From Spongorhabdus nitratireducens (GTDB lineage Bacteria; Pseudomonadota; Gammaproteobacteria; Pseudomonadales; Endozoicomonadaceae), in contig CANDOC010000002.1 in the NCBI GenBank assembly GCA_947387575.1, positions 126,501 through 190,500 on the forward strand: a stretch of 64,000 nt of DNA. Direction: 5' to 3'. The position numbers and the translations under genes were made by a program. Positions 41,663 to 52,651 of the stretch are shown piece after piece. Within the stretch, counting starts at the first letter, position 1. Each line of letters opens with the position of its first letter. The notes below the pieces were generated by a model. That model was not told the origin of the DNA and searched no databases. It saw nothing but the letters and a program-made list of their open reading frames with translations.

Positions 41663-43321
41663 ATGCATATCAGGCTGCCATCCTTGAATAAGTATTGCTT
41701 TAAAAGGTTTCTGCATGCCTTTCCGGCTTTAAGGTCACCCTTCACATTGTCAGGTGAAGCTGGTGCCACATTTGCGTGGCAACTGATATTTGTCATTTGG
41801 CTTGGTTTTATCCAGCCCGTCCATGGAGAAAACCAACCCGCTGCAGATCATGATGTGATTGTGATTGGTGCCGGTGCATCAGGGCTGTCTGCGGGCTACT
41901 TTCTTCAGCAGCAGGGAATTGATATTGCCATCGTTGAAGCTCAGGAGAGCACCGGTGGCGTTGTCAGGTCGGGCATCAAAGGTGACTTCCATTATTCAAA
42001 AAGTACTCAGCCCTATCTGACCGGAACCCACTCGGCACTGAAAAAGATTGTCGATGGTTTTAAGATTCCGCTGGTTGAAATTCCCCTGCCAGTCACGGCT
42101 CTGTTACATGACGGAAAAATTTATACTGGTTGCACTGCAATTAAAGAACTGACTACCAGCATAACAGGGGAGAACAATTTCAATTCATTTCTGGAAAGCA
42201 TGAATGATCTGGTATTTCACTATCGGGAAGGGGGCGATTTTCACTCCAGAGCAGCCCGCACAGGACTGGATTTATTGAGTGCGGCCCAGTGGATGAACGA
42301 CCTGAGAATTCATCCGTTTCTGCAGGCTCGCTACAACATCATGGTGCGCTCCCAGTTTGGCGCAAATCTGGAAGATATTTCAGCATACAGTCTGGCATCA
42401 GAGCGACACCTGCTGAAAGCATCAAAAAAGACAGGACACGATTCCGGCTCCCTCCTCTGGTCTCCGCCAACCGGTATCATCTCAATTGTCAACGCACTGA
42501 CTCAACAACTTCAGCCTGTGCTACACCTTGGCTCAACAGTAACTTCAGTGTCTTTTGACAATCAGGTTTATATGGTCAAGTTTCGACATAACGAACAACT
42601 GCATACGATTACCGGACGTTCACTAGTCGTTTCTACCCCGGCATTTATCACGCTACAGATAGCAGAGCCGGTATTAACCGCCATGCAGCGCCGGTTACTG
42701 GAACAGATCAGCTACACCTCCTATATCACCGTTGCCTTGTACTCAGACAGACCTGTTTTTGACAAGGCTTTCAGCCTGACACTACTCAACAACGGTTTTA
42801 TTACCGAGCTATACGATGCCACTTGGATTGAACGTCATACGACTGCAGGAAAGGCACAGGGCCGGCCTTTTATTGTCAGTGCACATTTGGCTCCCAAAGA
42901 TTTCCAGGATAACAATCTGATAGAGATGAGTGACGAGCAACTCATGGATGTTATCTTCAGCGAACTTGCCCCGTTACATCAGAACATCCCGGAACTGATT
43001 ACGGGGCATGATATACAACGCTTCCCCAGCGTATGCCCGGTTATGTTACCGGGTGCCTATCACCGTCTGGAGCAGCTGGGGCAGAGCCAGCAAGGGATTT
43101 ATCTGGCTGGCGACTACACTATACATCCCTCGTTTGAAGCCGCCATAGAGTCAGGGTTTGATGCTGCTCAAAAGGCGGCTGTCTGGATAAAAAAACAACA
43201 GACTGAACAGCGCTCTAGTCAACTTCCTCAAAGCGATCCGAACGTTGTCTCACCTCAAAAATACTCGGTATCTGATTATGAATTGTCATCAATACAGGGT
43301 AGCCCGTCAGGTTTGAAATAA
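41663..43321 (+). CDS. Flavin-containing amine oxidase family protein with N-terminal membrane or signal segment
   Basis: The 552 residues contain the FAD-binding GAGASG at 69-74 in DVIVIGAGASGLSAGYF, the second dinucleotide strand ending in IVEAQESTGG, and a C-terminal FAD motif GIYLAGDYTIHPSFEAAIESG. These are typical of monoamine or polyamine oxidases and related desaturases. A hydrophobic stretch at about 38-54 (AWQLIFVIWLGFIQPVHG) precedes the domain, suggesting export or anchoring. This is unusual because FAD is loaded in the cytoplasm and no twin-arginine motif is seen. The last 35 residues are polar and overlap the convergent secreted-protein gene by 107 bases. The substrate is unknown. 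Confidence 0.85.
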   Translation: MHIRLPSLNKYCFKRFLHAFPALRSPFTLSGEAGATFAWQLIFVIWLGFIQPVHGENQPAADHDVIVIGAGASGLSAGYFLQQQGIDIAIVEAQESTGGVVRSGIKGDFHYSKSTQPYLTGTHSALKKIVDGFKIPLVEIPLPVTALLHDGKIYTGCTAIKELTTSITGENNFNSFLESMNDLVFHYREGGDFHSRAARTGLDLLSAAQWMNDLRIHPFLQARYNIMVRSQFGANLEDISAYSLASERHLLKASKKTGHDSGSLLWSPPTGIISIVNALTQQLQPVLHLGSTVTSVSFDNQVYMVKFRHNEQLHTITGRSLVVSTPAFITLQIAEPVLTAMQRRLLEQISYTSYITVALYSDRPVFDKAFSLTLLNNGFITELYDATWIERHTTAGKAQGRPFIVSAHLAPKDFQDNNLIEMSDEQLMDVIFSELAPLHQNIPELITGHDIQRFPSVCPVMLPGAYHRLEQLGQSQQGIYLAGDYTIHPSFEAAIESGFDAAQKAAVWIKKQQTEQRSSQLPQSDPNVVSPQKYSVSDYELSSIQGSPSGLK

Positions 43322-44054
43322 GAAAAGAGTCAAAAGAGCCTATCCGGGGATCAAAGGTGCCTCTCGCGTTAACATGCATCAAGAACAACCTTCTGACTGG
43401 AATCCGATCGGCATCAAACCGAAAGCCATCAGCAGACTGTGTAACTGACGGGCATGGAATCGTTGCCCTTTGGCCGCCTTTTCCCACATCAAGCCAGAGA
43501 TTTATCTTCTCGGGACTAACAGTATCCTGAAGCTTGTCCCAAACGGGGCAATTGAACTCTTTCAGTTCTTCACCACTGAAGTGAACAATATTCTGGCATT
43601 TACCATAATCAAAGAATGGTGAAGATATTGCTTTAATATCTGCGGTGTATTCACCACTGAGCAGCTGCCATATCGAGAGGCAGCCCGGAGTCAACACAGT
43701 CGACAATGATGACTGGATACCATTTTCATCAACAGGACTGGTAACCCAAAAATAATTTGTCTTGTCATACGTCCGTAAAGTGGCTGTCGGTAAAATACGA
43801 TGATCGGCAGTACTGTGCGAAGCAGGGTAGTCACTAAGAAAAGTCGATGTTATTCCTTCATGGTTGCGACTTAGTTTTAAAAAACCATGGGTATTTCTCG
43901 GAATAACTCCTGCTCCATAGATCGTAACCAAAAGGCTTCCATGCACTTTTTTGGTGAGATTGAAAAACTGCCGGCCAAACCCGGCATGTGAAGACTCAGA
44001 AGGTACAACAAAGACTAAAACCAGTACAAAGCAGAAGTATCTCGACGATTTCAT
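43215..44054 (-). CDS. Unknown secreted protein, 279 residues
   Basis: The protein starts with a clear signal peptide (MKSSRYFCFVLVLVFVVPSE, cleavage near SSHAGF). The mature part is beta-rich, with phrases such as SLLVTIYGAGVIPRNTHGFL, FWVTSPVDENG and INLWLDVGKGGQRATIPCP, and four or five cysteines. I do not recognise the family. AGGTG lies six bases before the ATG. Its last 107 bases overlap the end of the amine oxidase gene on the opposite strand; both frames look genuine, since each extends well beyond the overlap. Confidence 0.7.
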   Translation of the reverse strand: MKSSRYFCFVLVLVFVVPSESSHAGFGRQFFNLTKKVHGSLLVTIYGAGVIPRNTHGFLKLSRNHEGITSTFLSDYPASHSTADHRILPTATLRTYDKTNYFWVTSPVDENGIQSSLSTVLTPGCLSIWQLLSGEYTADIKAISSPFFDYGKCQNIVHFSGEELKEFNCPVWDKLQDTVSPEKINLWLDVGKGGQRATIPCPSVTQSADGFRFDADRIPVRRLFLMHVNARGTFDPRIGSFDSFLISNLTGYPVLMTIHNQIPSIFEVRQRSDRFEEVD

Positions 44055-44138
44055 CACAGCACCTGCACTATGGTTGTTGTTCCCAAACCATAGAAGCTAC
44101 TAAAAGATTCGTCGAATAACCGTGAGCAACAAAACAGG

Positions 44139-44170
44139 AAAAGCCAGGGCCACAAACAGCCCCGGCTTTT
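44139..44170. terminator. Terminator after the EF-G-like gene
   Basis: AAAAGCC and GGGC pair with GCCC and GGCTTTT across one mismatch, with an 8-base loop. It sits directly after the stop codon of the EF-G-like gene on the minus strand and can act in both directions. Confidence 0.75.
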
Positions 44171-44175
44171 ATTGG

Positions 44176-46218
44176 CTAGTTTGCAGCGGCCTCTTTCACC
44201 AGCTGCTTTTGCAGGGACTCGGGGGCAACATCATAATGGCTGAACACCATCGTATATTCACCATCTCCCGAGGTAATTGATTTCAACTGGTTACTGAAGT
44301 TCGCCATATTGCCGAGCGGTACACGAGCCTGAATACTGACGGTTCCGTCATCATGAGACTCGGAGCCCATGATCATTCCCCGTTCGGTCGCCAGATAACC
44401 GGTGATATCGCCCATACAACGGTCAGGTGCATCTACGGTAGCTTCGACATAAGGCTCCAGAACGACCGGCTTCGCGGCTTCAACTGCGGCAATAAAGGCT
44501 TTTTTGCCAGCCGTAACAAAAGCAATTTCCTTGGAGTCCACACTGTGATGCTTACCGTCGTATACAACAACACGAATATCCTGCATCGGATAACCAGCGA
44601 TGGTACCTGACTCCATAACTTCGCGAACACCCTTTTCTACAGCCGGAATAAACTGCCCGGGTATGGCACCACCAACCACTTCACTGGCAAACTCAAAACC
44701 GCTCCCTCTTTCCAACGGTTCGATTCTAAGGAAGACCTCACCAAACTGGCCGGCACCACCACTTTGTTTCTTATGTCGGTGATGCCCTTCAGCCTTACAC
44801 TGAATGGTTTCACGATAAGCAACGCTTGGCACCGAAGTCTGAACTTCAAATCCGAAAACATTCTGCATTTTTTCCAGCGCTGTTTTCAGATGCAACTCAC
44901 CCAGACCACTGATGACTGTCTCATTCTGCCGCTCCCGATGCTCAACTGCCAGGCTGGGGTCTTCAGCAGTGACACGGTGCAAAATATCAGACAGTTTCTG
45001 CTCATCGCCATGACGCGCCGGGCTGACCGCAAGACTGCTCATCGGTGATGGAAAAGCCAATGGCTTGAGGTGGAAGTAGTCTTCATCATGAGAGTCATGC
45101 AGCACTGAATCAAAACTCAGGTCATCCACTTTGGCTACTGCACAGATATCGCCGGGAGCTGCCGATTCAACTTCAGTCAGTTCTCCACCCTGTAATTTCA
45201 TCAGGTGGTTTACCCGGAACGGCTTTCTGCCATCACCGATAAACAGCTGGGAGCCATTCGCAATGGTTCCCTGATGGACTCTGAAGACGGCCAGCTTTCC
45301 TTTGTAAGGATCAATCGTGACCTTGAAGACATGTGCTATTGCATGCTGGTCTGCTTCAGCCTTTACCACCACAGGCTCTTCAGCAGCACCTTCCCCCTTC
45401 AGGAACAAAGGCGGATTGCCTTCTCTGGGAACAGGCATTTGCTGACAGATCACATCCAGCAACAGATCCAGCCCTGCCCCTGACTCAGCCGACACGAAGC
45501 AGACCGGTATCAGATGATCTTCCCGCAGTGCTTTCTCAAACGGATCATGCAGCTGGGGCGGTTCAATACACTGTTCCTGCTCCAGATACAGCTCCATCAG
45601 GGCTTCATCAACCTCAATCACCTGCTCCACCAGCTGGTCATGAGCGATAGTAACTGAACTGAAAGCAGTTCTGGCTCCATATTCAGGATGGAAATAGCAA
45701 TCGACAACCTTTTGCTTGTCCTCTGCAGGCAAATTGATTGGTAGACAGTGACTGCCAAACAGCTGTTGTAACTGCTGCAGTACTTTTTCAGGCTCAGCTT
45801 CCGGGTCATCGCATTGGTTAATAATAATCAGCCCGCATTTGCGCCTCTCGTGCAAAAGCTCATAGGCACGACGGGTAACAGCTTCGACGCCAGCCCGAGC
45901 ATTGATAATCAATGCCACGGATTCAACAGCCGGTAAAACAGCCATGGCCCTGCCGAAGAAGTCAGGATATCCAGGCGTATCAATCAGGTTAATGCGGGTA
46001 TTTTGGTGTTCGAAATGAAAGATGGAAGATTCAAGAGAGTGACCGGCCTGTTTCTCCTGTTCGGTGTGATCGGTTATCCTGCTTCGCCTGCCATGATCAC
46101 TACCGCCAGAAACAGCACCGGTTCGGTTCAGCAGAGCTTCCACCAGGGTAGATTTGCCACTGCCGCTATGCCCCATAAACGCAAGGTTACGGATATGGTC
46201 GCTGTCAAAGTCGCCCAT
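44176..46218 (-). CDS. Elongation factor G-like GTPase (paralogue type)
   Basis: The ATG at 46218, with AGAGGGGG upstream, gives 680 residues. The G domain has G1 GHSGSGKST (canonical EF-G has GHxDxGKT), G3 DTPGYPD and G4 NQCD (canonical NKxD). EF-G domains II to V follow, e.g. HRHKKQSGGAGQFGEV, GGAIPGQFIPAVEKGVREVM and the late SMANFSNQL-type region. This is the EF-G-like paralogue group found in many proteobacteria. It may not catalyse normal translocation, and its physiological role is unclear. No ribosomal protein genes are adjacent, unlike true fusA. A 50-codon upstream extension is rejected. Confidence 0.87.
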   Translation of the reverse strand: MGDFDSDHIRNLAFMGHSGSGKSTLVEALLNRTGAVSGGSDHGRRSRITDHTEQEKQAGHSLESSIFHFEHQNTRINLIDTPGYPDFFGRAMAVLPAVESVALIINARAGVEAVTRRAYELLHERRKCGLIIINQCDDPEAEPEKVLQQLQQLFGSHCLPINLPAEDKQKVVDCYFHPEYGARTAFSSVTIAHDQLVEQVIEVDEALMELYLEQEQCIEPPQLHDPFEKALREDHLIPVCFVSAESGAGLDLLLDVICQQMPVPREGNPPLFLKGEGAAEEPVVVKAEADQHAIAHVFKVTIDPYKGKLAVFRVHQGTIANGSQLFIGDGRKPFRVNHLMKLQGGELTEVESAAPGDICAVAKVDDLSFDSVLHDSHDEDYFHLKPLAFPSPMSSLAVSPARHGDEQKLSDILHRVTAEDPSLAVEHRERQNETVISGLGELHLKTALEKMQNVFGFEVQTSVPSVAYRETIQCKAEGHHRHKKQSGGAGQFGEVFLRIEPLERGSGFEFASEVVGGAIPGQFIPAVEKGVREVMESGTIAGYPMQDIRVVVYDGKHHSVDSKEIAFVTAGKKAFIAAVEAAKPVVLEPYVEATVDAPDRCMGDITGYLATERGMIMGSESHDDGTVSIQARVPLGNMANFSNQLKSITSGDGEYTMVFSHYDVAPESLQKQLVKEAAAN

Positions 46219-46340
46219 AACATTCCCCCTCTGTTGAGGATATATTTGTTGTTCTTCAACCCGAGTATATGGGGGAATACAGCGGACAAACTTGTCCGAC
46301 ATCAAGAATGGGCACGTAAACGACAAACTGTATTTTTTGC

Positions 46341-46802
46341 CTAGACCCAGCGTCTGACCCGACTGCAATAAACCTTGAATTCATCGCCAAACAACTGCTC
46401 CAGTGCTCGCTCCTCAGGCTGGATCTGGAACCGGTTCATATACAAAATAAAGACAGGCAGCCAGATCAGAGAGTAAATGCTCCCCAAGAATAATCCCCAG
46501 CCACAAAGACTGAAAAGCATACCTAGGTACATAGGGTTACGGGTAAAGCGATAAATGCCACCGGATACCAGAGATGAAGCTGTATCTGGTTTTACCGGGT
46601 TTACTGTTGTTTGTGCCTTTCTAAATGCACGAACGCCAGACAGCGCAATCAGGAAACCCACAAGATTAAAAGCCAGTAAAATGAGGTAGCGTGCCTCGAA
46701 TGACAGCACGATGCGGGGCATTACTTTAGCCATCAACCACATAGCTACAGCAACAAGAAAGACAACAATGACGGGTGGAATTTTAAGTTCAAGTTGTTTC
46801 AT
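46341..46802 (-). CDS. Isoprenylcysteine carboxylmethyltransferase-like membrane protein
   Basis: The 153 residues have four or five membrane helices. The family motif is in LVSGGIYRFTRNPMYLGMLF (G-x-Y-x-x-x-R-N-P-x-Y) and a late FQIQPEERALEQLFGDEF (E-E-x-x-L). This is the ICMT/PEMT-like fold, which methylates carboxyl groups or lipids with S-adenosylmethionine in characterised members. The bacterial substrate is unknown. It lies 122 bases upstream of the EF-G-like gene on the same strand. Confidence 0.85.
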   Translation of the reverse strand: MKQLELKIPPVIVVFLVAVAMWLMAKVMPRIVLSFEARYLILLAFNLVGFLIALSGVRAFRKAQTTVNPVKPDTASSLVSGGIYRFTRNPMYLGMLFSLCGWGLFLGSIYSLIWLPVFILYMNRFQIQPEERALEQLFGDEFKVYCSRVRRWV

Positions 46803-46854
46803 AACAAGCTGTACAGCTACTCTTTTATTGTTGTTTAAGGTGATGCTTTTCGTT

Positions 46855-47127
46855 TCACCGGGGAGGTGTTCCTGTCAACTGTATTGGCCGTGGACCACCA
46901 CCTTCAGGCTCTGACGCTGGCTGGGTATCCTCAACAAGGACTGCAATACAGCGCCCTGATTTGGCATGTTCATCAAACGCATCCATATCCGAACCTACAA
47001 AGTAAACTGACTCCTCGCAGTGATTACAGAAGCGAATATTCTCACGCTCTGTCAGCTCCAGTTCATCCCATGTCTTCGGACAAATAAACTCAAAACGGCA
47101 TTCAATATCAACAAGACTCATGCTCAT
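46855..47127 (-). CDS. Small CxxC protein, unknown
   Basis: The 90 residues include FICPKTWDELELTE followed by RFCNHCEESVYFVGSD. This is a pattern I associate with short zinc-ribbon-like proteins of unknown function (C-x-x-x-W-x-x-L ... R-x-C-x-x-C-x-x-x-V). The C-terminal third is Pro/Gly-rich and probably disordered. Two possible ATG starts are two codons apart. It lies between the ICMT-like gene and the groEL terminator on the same strand. Confidence 0.65.
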   Translation of the reverse strand: MSMSLVDIECRFEFICPKTWDELELTERENIRFCNHCEESVYFVGSDMDAFDEHAKSGRCIAVLVEDTQPASEPEGGGPRPIQLTGTPPR

Positions 47128-47205
47128 CAGCCAGATCCCGATTTATTTCTCTCTTCTCCTTCTTTAACAAAGCGAAAATCAGTCAGCAAGAGCACTGCAA
47201 ATAAA

Positions 47206-47237
47206 AAACCGCAGCAGAATAACTTCTGCTGCGGTTT
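47206..47237 (-). terminator. Original groESL terminator, now behind the intron
   Basis: A 14-bp perfect stem (AAACCGCAGCAGAA and its complement) with a TAAC loop is followed on the minus strand by TTTTTTATTT. It lies 95 bases beyond the intron's 3' splice site. In the spliced transcript it would therefore sit directly after the groEL stop codon, as expected for the operon's own terminator. Confidence 0.85.
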
Positions 47238-47373
47238 CGGGTTTTCTTTAGCGGGCTGTTAAAACAGCCCTTATTTATAGCGGAGTCGCTACAGGTAGAT
47301 AAGGTTGCTTAATGTAAAAGGCAACAGCCGATGTCGGGTAAGGAGCGACCATTACTGGCCACCCCTCCCCTAA

Positions 47374-47407
47374 GAACCGTACGTGCGAGTTTCCCCGCAT
47401 ACGGCTC
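47374..47407 (-). ncRNA. Group II intron domain V
   Basis: This is exactly 34 bases starting GAGCCGTATGCGGGGAAACT, a hairpin with the canonical GNRA-like GAAA tetraloop and two-base bulge. Domain V is the catalytic core of group II introns. It is followed by a domain VI hairpin ending at the 3' splice site, 41 bases downstream. Confidence 0.93.
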
Positions 47408-47427
47408 AAGCCTCTCTAAGGTTTGGC

Positions 47428-47679
47428 TTACAAACCCAGCAGTTTTCTATTAGTCATTTCAAACTCCTCAACACACACATCAAAATGGGCAATGTCACCT
47501 CCTGAAGTGATGCTTGGCAAGCCAGTTGAATTGAAAGTGCGGGATGCGGGAAATACAATCCTACTTCCTCCCACCGTCTCCACCGTCACGATGGAGTCAT
47601 CTTCAATGTCCAGCTTCACTGTCTCGCCTTGCCCAACTACTAACCGCTGCACAACTTTAACTTTTCCAAAGTCTTTCAT
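47428..47679 (-). CDS. Extra small ORF inside the group II intron (cargo), 83 residues
   Basis: This frame lies between the maturase stop and domain V, a place that normally holds only a short distal part of domain IV. It has its own ribosome-binding site, GAGGG seven bases before the ATG. The product starts MKDFGKVKVVQRLVVG, is acidic and beta-rich (ETVKLDIEDDSIVTVETVGG) and ends FEMTNRKLLGL. I recognise no family and no signal peptide. It begins 30 bases after the maturase stop, so it is probably co-translated from the same RNA. It may be a passenger gene mobilised with the intron. Confidence 0.6.
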   Translation of the reverse strand: MKDFGKVKVVQRLVVGQGETVKLDIEDDSIVTVETVGGSRIVFPASRTFNSTGLPSITSGGDIAHFDVCVEEFEMTNRKLLGL

Positions 47680-47709
47680 GAGTATCCCTCTAGGACATGA
47701 GATAACAAT

Positions 47710-49407
47710 CTAGTTTACTTCGCAAACGGTATTCATTTTCGTGCCCAAAGAGTGCAATTGCCGGTGGCAATTTGGGTGCAACATCACCAGATTGGACAAC
47801 ACATCAGTACCACCGTTGGTTTTCTCAACGATATGATGCACATCCCAACCTGAACCACTGTCTACCTTTCCACGACATATAGGACACAACCCTTCCTGCT
47901 CCATCCATAATTTCAGCAGTTTCCCCCGAGATTTCAGAGATTCCTTTGTCTTTTTAACCCAGCGGGCCTCAAAGTAGGTTTCCCACCCAGGATCATAAGG
48001 ATTGGCATCGCCCTTAATCTTCGTATGCCGTTTTATGGCAACATCACTGGCGTAAACCAGTGGTGACATTACAACATTTCCGTTTTCATCGCGGTTTACT
48101 CCACAGAAACACCAACTTCGACCCGCCATGCGCCGGAAATACTTCTTCCTGATCCAGTGCTTACGACGGTTGGCATGTCTGCGTCTCGCCCATTGCCACA
48201 GCATTTTCCATATGAGGAAATCAACTCGGCCAAATGTTTCTTTTGCCACTACACCCCGATGGTAGTTAGCCCACCCTCTAATGACAGGGTTGAGCTTTTG
48301 TACCAGACGGTACTGCGGTGCAGTTTTATTGGTCTTGATAATATCTCGAACTTTCGCCAGTAATGCCTTTATGTTCTTATCAGACGGCTTGATTAACATC
48401 TTGCCGTTGTACTTCCGAACATTCTGACCGAGAAAATCAAAGCCACGCGCGATATGTGTAACAACAGTTTTTTCCGGTGCGAGGCTGAGTCCCCGCTCCT
48501 TCATAAAACTTACAACCAAGGGTTTGACCTCATCTTCAAGTAACTCCTGAGAGATACCCGTAATGACAAAGTCATCTGCATACCGTACGAAATTCACCTT
48601 ATGTTTGTAGCTCTTCTTGGTGTTAGGTCGACCAAAAGCGTCTTCCAGATCCCTTTCCAAGCCATCCAAGGCGATATTGGCTAACGTCGGCGAGATAATA
48701 CCACCCTGAGGTGTTCCCGCTTCTGTCGCATATAATTGCCGAGACTCCATGAACCCCGCTTTCAACCATTTCCGTAATACCTGCTTGTCCATTGGTACAT
48801 GGTCAAGCAACCAGTCGTGGCTGATATTATCAAAGCACCCCTTGATATCACCTTCCAGTACCCACTCCGGCGAACTGCGCCTGCTAAGAACAATGAAACA
48901 TTGCTCTATAGCATCAGCCGTAGATCTTTCGGGTCTGAATCCATATGAATTACGATCAGCACTGCTTTCAGATACCGGCTCCAGTGCTAACAGGTATAGC
49001 GCCTGCATTGCTCTGTCCTTCATTGCCGGAATACCGAGCGGTCGTTTCTTTCCGTTTGTTTTCGGGATGTATATTCGCCTTAGCGGCAAAGGTTTATAAC
49101 CGCGCCGCTTCAGCGAGTGCAGGGCCAGCCATTTGGCTTTAGGCGTACTCCAGAGAACACCGTCTACTCCAGCTGTTCTCTTACCCGCATTTTCTGTTAC
49201 TCGCCTGACTGCCAGCGCTTTGGCTGCAAACGAGTTGACCAGCAACCTTTGCAGGGATTTGACCCTCCTCTCGTTACCGGCTTTAGCTGCTTTCGCAATA
49301 CGAACCTGCATCCTCCTTACCTGCCTGTTTACTTTTTGCCAGTTAATCTGGTGCCAAGTTTTTGGGCAGGTGGAGAACGCAGACGTACCGGAAGTGATAG
49401 CGTTCAC
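47710..49407 (-). CDS. ltrA: Group II intron-encoded reverse transcriptase/maturase with HNH endonuclease
   Basis: The 565 residues start at a GTG with AAGGAGG upstream. Reverse transcriptase blocks run from RIYIPKTNGKKRPLGIPAMK through SYGFRPERSTADAI, GDIKGCFDNISHDWL and GTPQGGIISPTLANI to the active site YADD at 276-279. Maturase domain X follows (RLVQKLNPVIRGWANYHRG). The C-terminal HNH domain is complete: CPIC at 508-511, DVHHI at 522-526 and HPNCHRQLH at 544-552. All catalytic residues are present, so it should support splicing, target cleavage and retrohoming. The whole gene lies in domain IV of the intron in groEL. Confidence 0.96.
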   Translation of the reverse strand: MNAITSGTSAFSTCPKTWHQINWQKVNRQVRRMQVRIAKAAKAGNERRVKSLQRLLVNSFAAKALAVRRVTENAGKRTAGVDGVLWSTPKAKWLALHSLKRRGYKPLPLRRIYIPKTNGKKRPLGIPAMKDRAMQALYLLALEPVSESSADRNSYGFRPERSTADAIEQCFIVLSRRSSPEWVLEGDIKGCFDNISHDWLLDHVPMDKQVLRKWLKAGFMESRQLYATEAGTPQGGIISPTLANIALDGLERDLEDAFGRPNTKKSYKHKVNFVRYADDFVITGISQELLEDEVKPLVVSFMKERGLSLAPEKTVVTHIARGFDFLGQNVRKYNGKMLIKPSDKNIKALLAKVRDIIKTNKTAPQYRLVQKLNPVIRGWANYHRGVVAKETFGRVDFLIWKMLWQWARRRHANRRKHWIRKKYFRRMAGRSWCFCGVNRDENGNVVMSPLVYASDVAIKRHTKIKGDANPYDPGWETYFEARWVKKTKESLKSRGKLLKLWMEQEGLCPICRGKVDSGSGWDVHHIVEKTNGGTDVLSNLVMLHPNCHRQLHSLGTKMNTVCEVN

Positions 49408-49776
49408 TTGCTGTCCTCCTTCTCAACCCATACTGCGGAGGACAGCCATCCCAAGGGGATACTGTGCCCCATTGGGATATGATTATTTGGTCTGCCTGAG
49501 TTACCCCAGAGCAACCATAAGGTTATGCAGCCATCTCACGATGAGAGACCATGCAGAAGTCTGCTTCCTTTCGAACGAGGTGACGTTTAAACCCCTATCC
49601 AACCCATTACAGGCTGGCATTCGCTTTTTCTGCACTCCTTTACCCGCAATTCCCACAGTTTCACTTGCGATCCGCCTGCCCTAAACAACAGGGCAGAATT
49701 ACGGGCTTACCGAGTTTCATTTCCATGACACTGATGGGTTAGGTTCTGCCTATCCGCCGGTGGTCAACTGTTGGCG

Positions 49777-49799
49777 TATTCCCAGATGTAAGAGGAATA
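49777..49799 (-). ncRNA. EBS1 hairpin of the group II intron (exon recognition)
   Basis: TATTCC and GGAATA enclose the loop TCTTACATCTG. TACATC in the loop is complementary to the last six groEL bases GATGTA, and the preceding T to the first base of the 3' exon. This assigns the target site without reference to other intron data. Confidence 0.75.
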
Positions 49800-50412
49800 A
49801 CCGACCACGCACCTTTTGGTCAAAGCCTGTCAGCAACTTTGGCTCGTCGCGGCTGACGACGTTTATCAGCAGTTCACTTACGTTAACCGTACCATCCAGC
49901 CTAGCGCCTCCCCCGCGTGTTGCTCGCAGGTTCCACATAATACCTCGCGGTAAATATGTGCCATAAATGGGGCTACATTGTCAGGGAGCTTCGCACAAAG
50001 CCGTTACCAGCTATGCACTACCCTTAGGCTACTGTTGGCCAAACAACAGGTCTCACTCCTGAGCATACCCGGAGGTAACAAATACCCAGTGAGACAATCA
50101 CAGAAATGACTTACGTCGAACAGATGTCAGGCGTAAGCAAAATAGACACGGATACCCCTGCTCCTTCAGAACTTCTTTCGAAATTCCTTCAGCATGAACA
50201 TCTATCCGCCCATAAGACGTGAGACATTGGATCTACAACCAATATCTGAATAAGGACTTCTCTTACGAGAAGACCGGTATCCAGACACTGAGATCCGGAT
50301 ACCGGATTTATCTATTTAATGCTGCTTATTGCGGGATCGTGGAGAGGATGCCTTTCGACATCCTCGGGAGAGTAGCCCCGCCAGGCCAGCTACCTGTACG
50401 ACTCTCGTCGCA

Positions 50413-52077
<1,665 letters not shown>

Positions 52078-52138
52078 TTACCAGTAACAGTTGAATCAAT
52101 TAGAGAACGATTATTCAGGAGTGTCTGTGAAGCGCGGA

Positions 52139-52432
52139 TTACGCTTCAACGACAGCAGAGATATCGTTTTCAGACAGAATGATCAGTTCTTCGTCCTCAA
52201 CCTTAACGGTGTTGGAATCAGCGTACTTGCCGAAGATGATGCGATCGCCTTCCTTCACTGCTACCGGGCGTACTTCACCGTTGTCTAGCAGACGGCCTTC
52301 ACCAACAGCAACAACAACGCCCTGGTTCGGCTTTTCCTGAGCAGAACCCGGCAGAACGATACCGCCGGCACTGGTGGTTTCTTCTTCAACCCGACGAACA
52401 ACGACACGATCACGCAACGGACGAATTTTCAT
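52139..52432 (-). CDS. groS: GroES co-chaperonin
   Basis: The ATG at 52432 gives 97 residues. The sequence opens [18 protein letters not shown], has the mobile loop [20 protein letters not shown] and ends in a beta-rich core ([20 protein letters not shown]), all typical. A 19-codon longer frame is rejected. It is the first gene of the groESL operon and has a leader of about 210 bases from the predicted heat-shock promoter. Confidence 0.97.
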   Translation of the reverse strand: MKIRPLRDRVVVRRVEEETTSAGGIVLPGSAQEKPNQGVVVAVGEGRLLDNGEVRPVAVKEGDRIIFGKYADSNTVKVEDEELIILSENDISAVVEA

Positions 52433-52651
52433 CGATTGTATCTCCAACTGTTGTTCCGCTCCCGACACCCACTGTTTTTGATTCAGCATCGCATCCGGGC
52501 GGTTTGACGGTTTCTACTTATCAACTTGCAGCTGTAGATAAAAACAGCTGCCGGTCTTAAATATGATCTTCCCACTGCTTGCCGGTTCTGATTCTACTGC
52601 CTGACAGAGCCGGATCCGCACATCCCGGGAAGATTTTATAGGTGTTCCCAT

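Noticed and set aside
49992-49996. Second GTGCG on the minus strand as the intron 5' end
   Set aside because: The preceding bases (CGGCTTT) have no complement in the EBS1 loop, whereas the loop matches the groEL end GATGTA; the start at 50413 also explains the stop codon and terminator placement.
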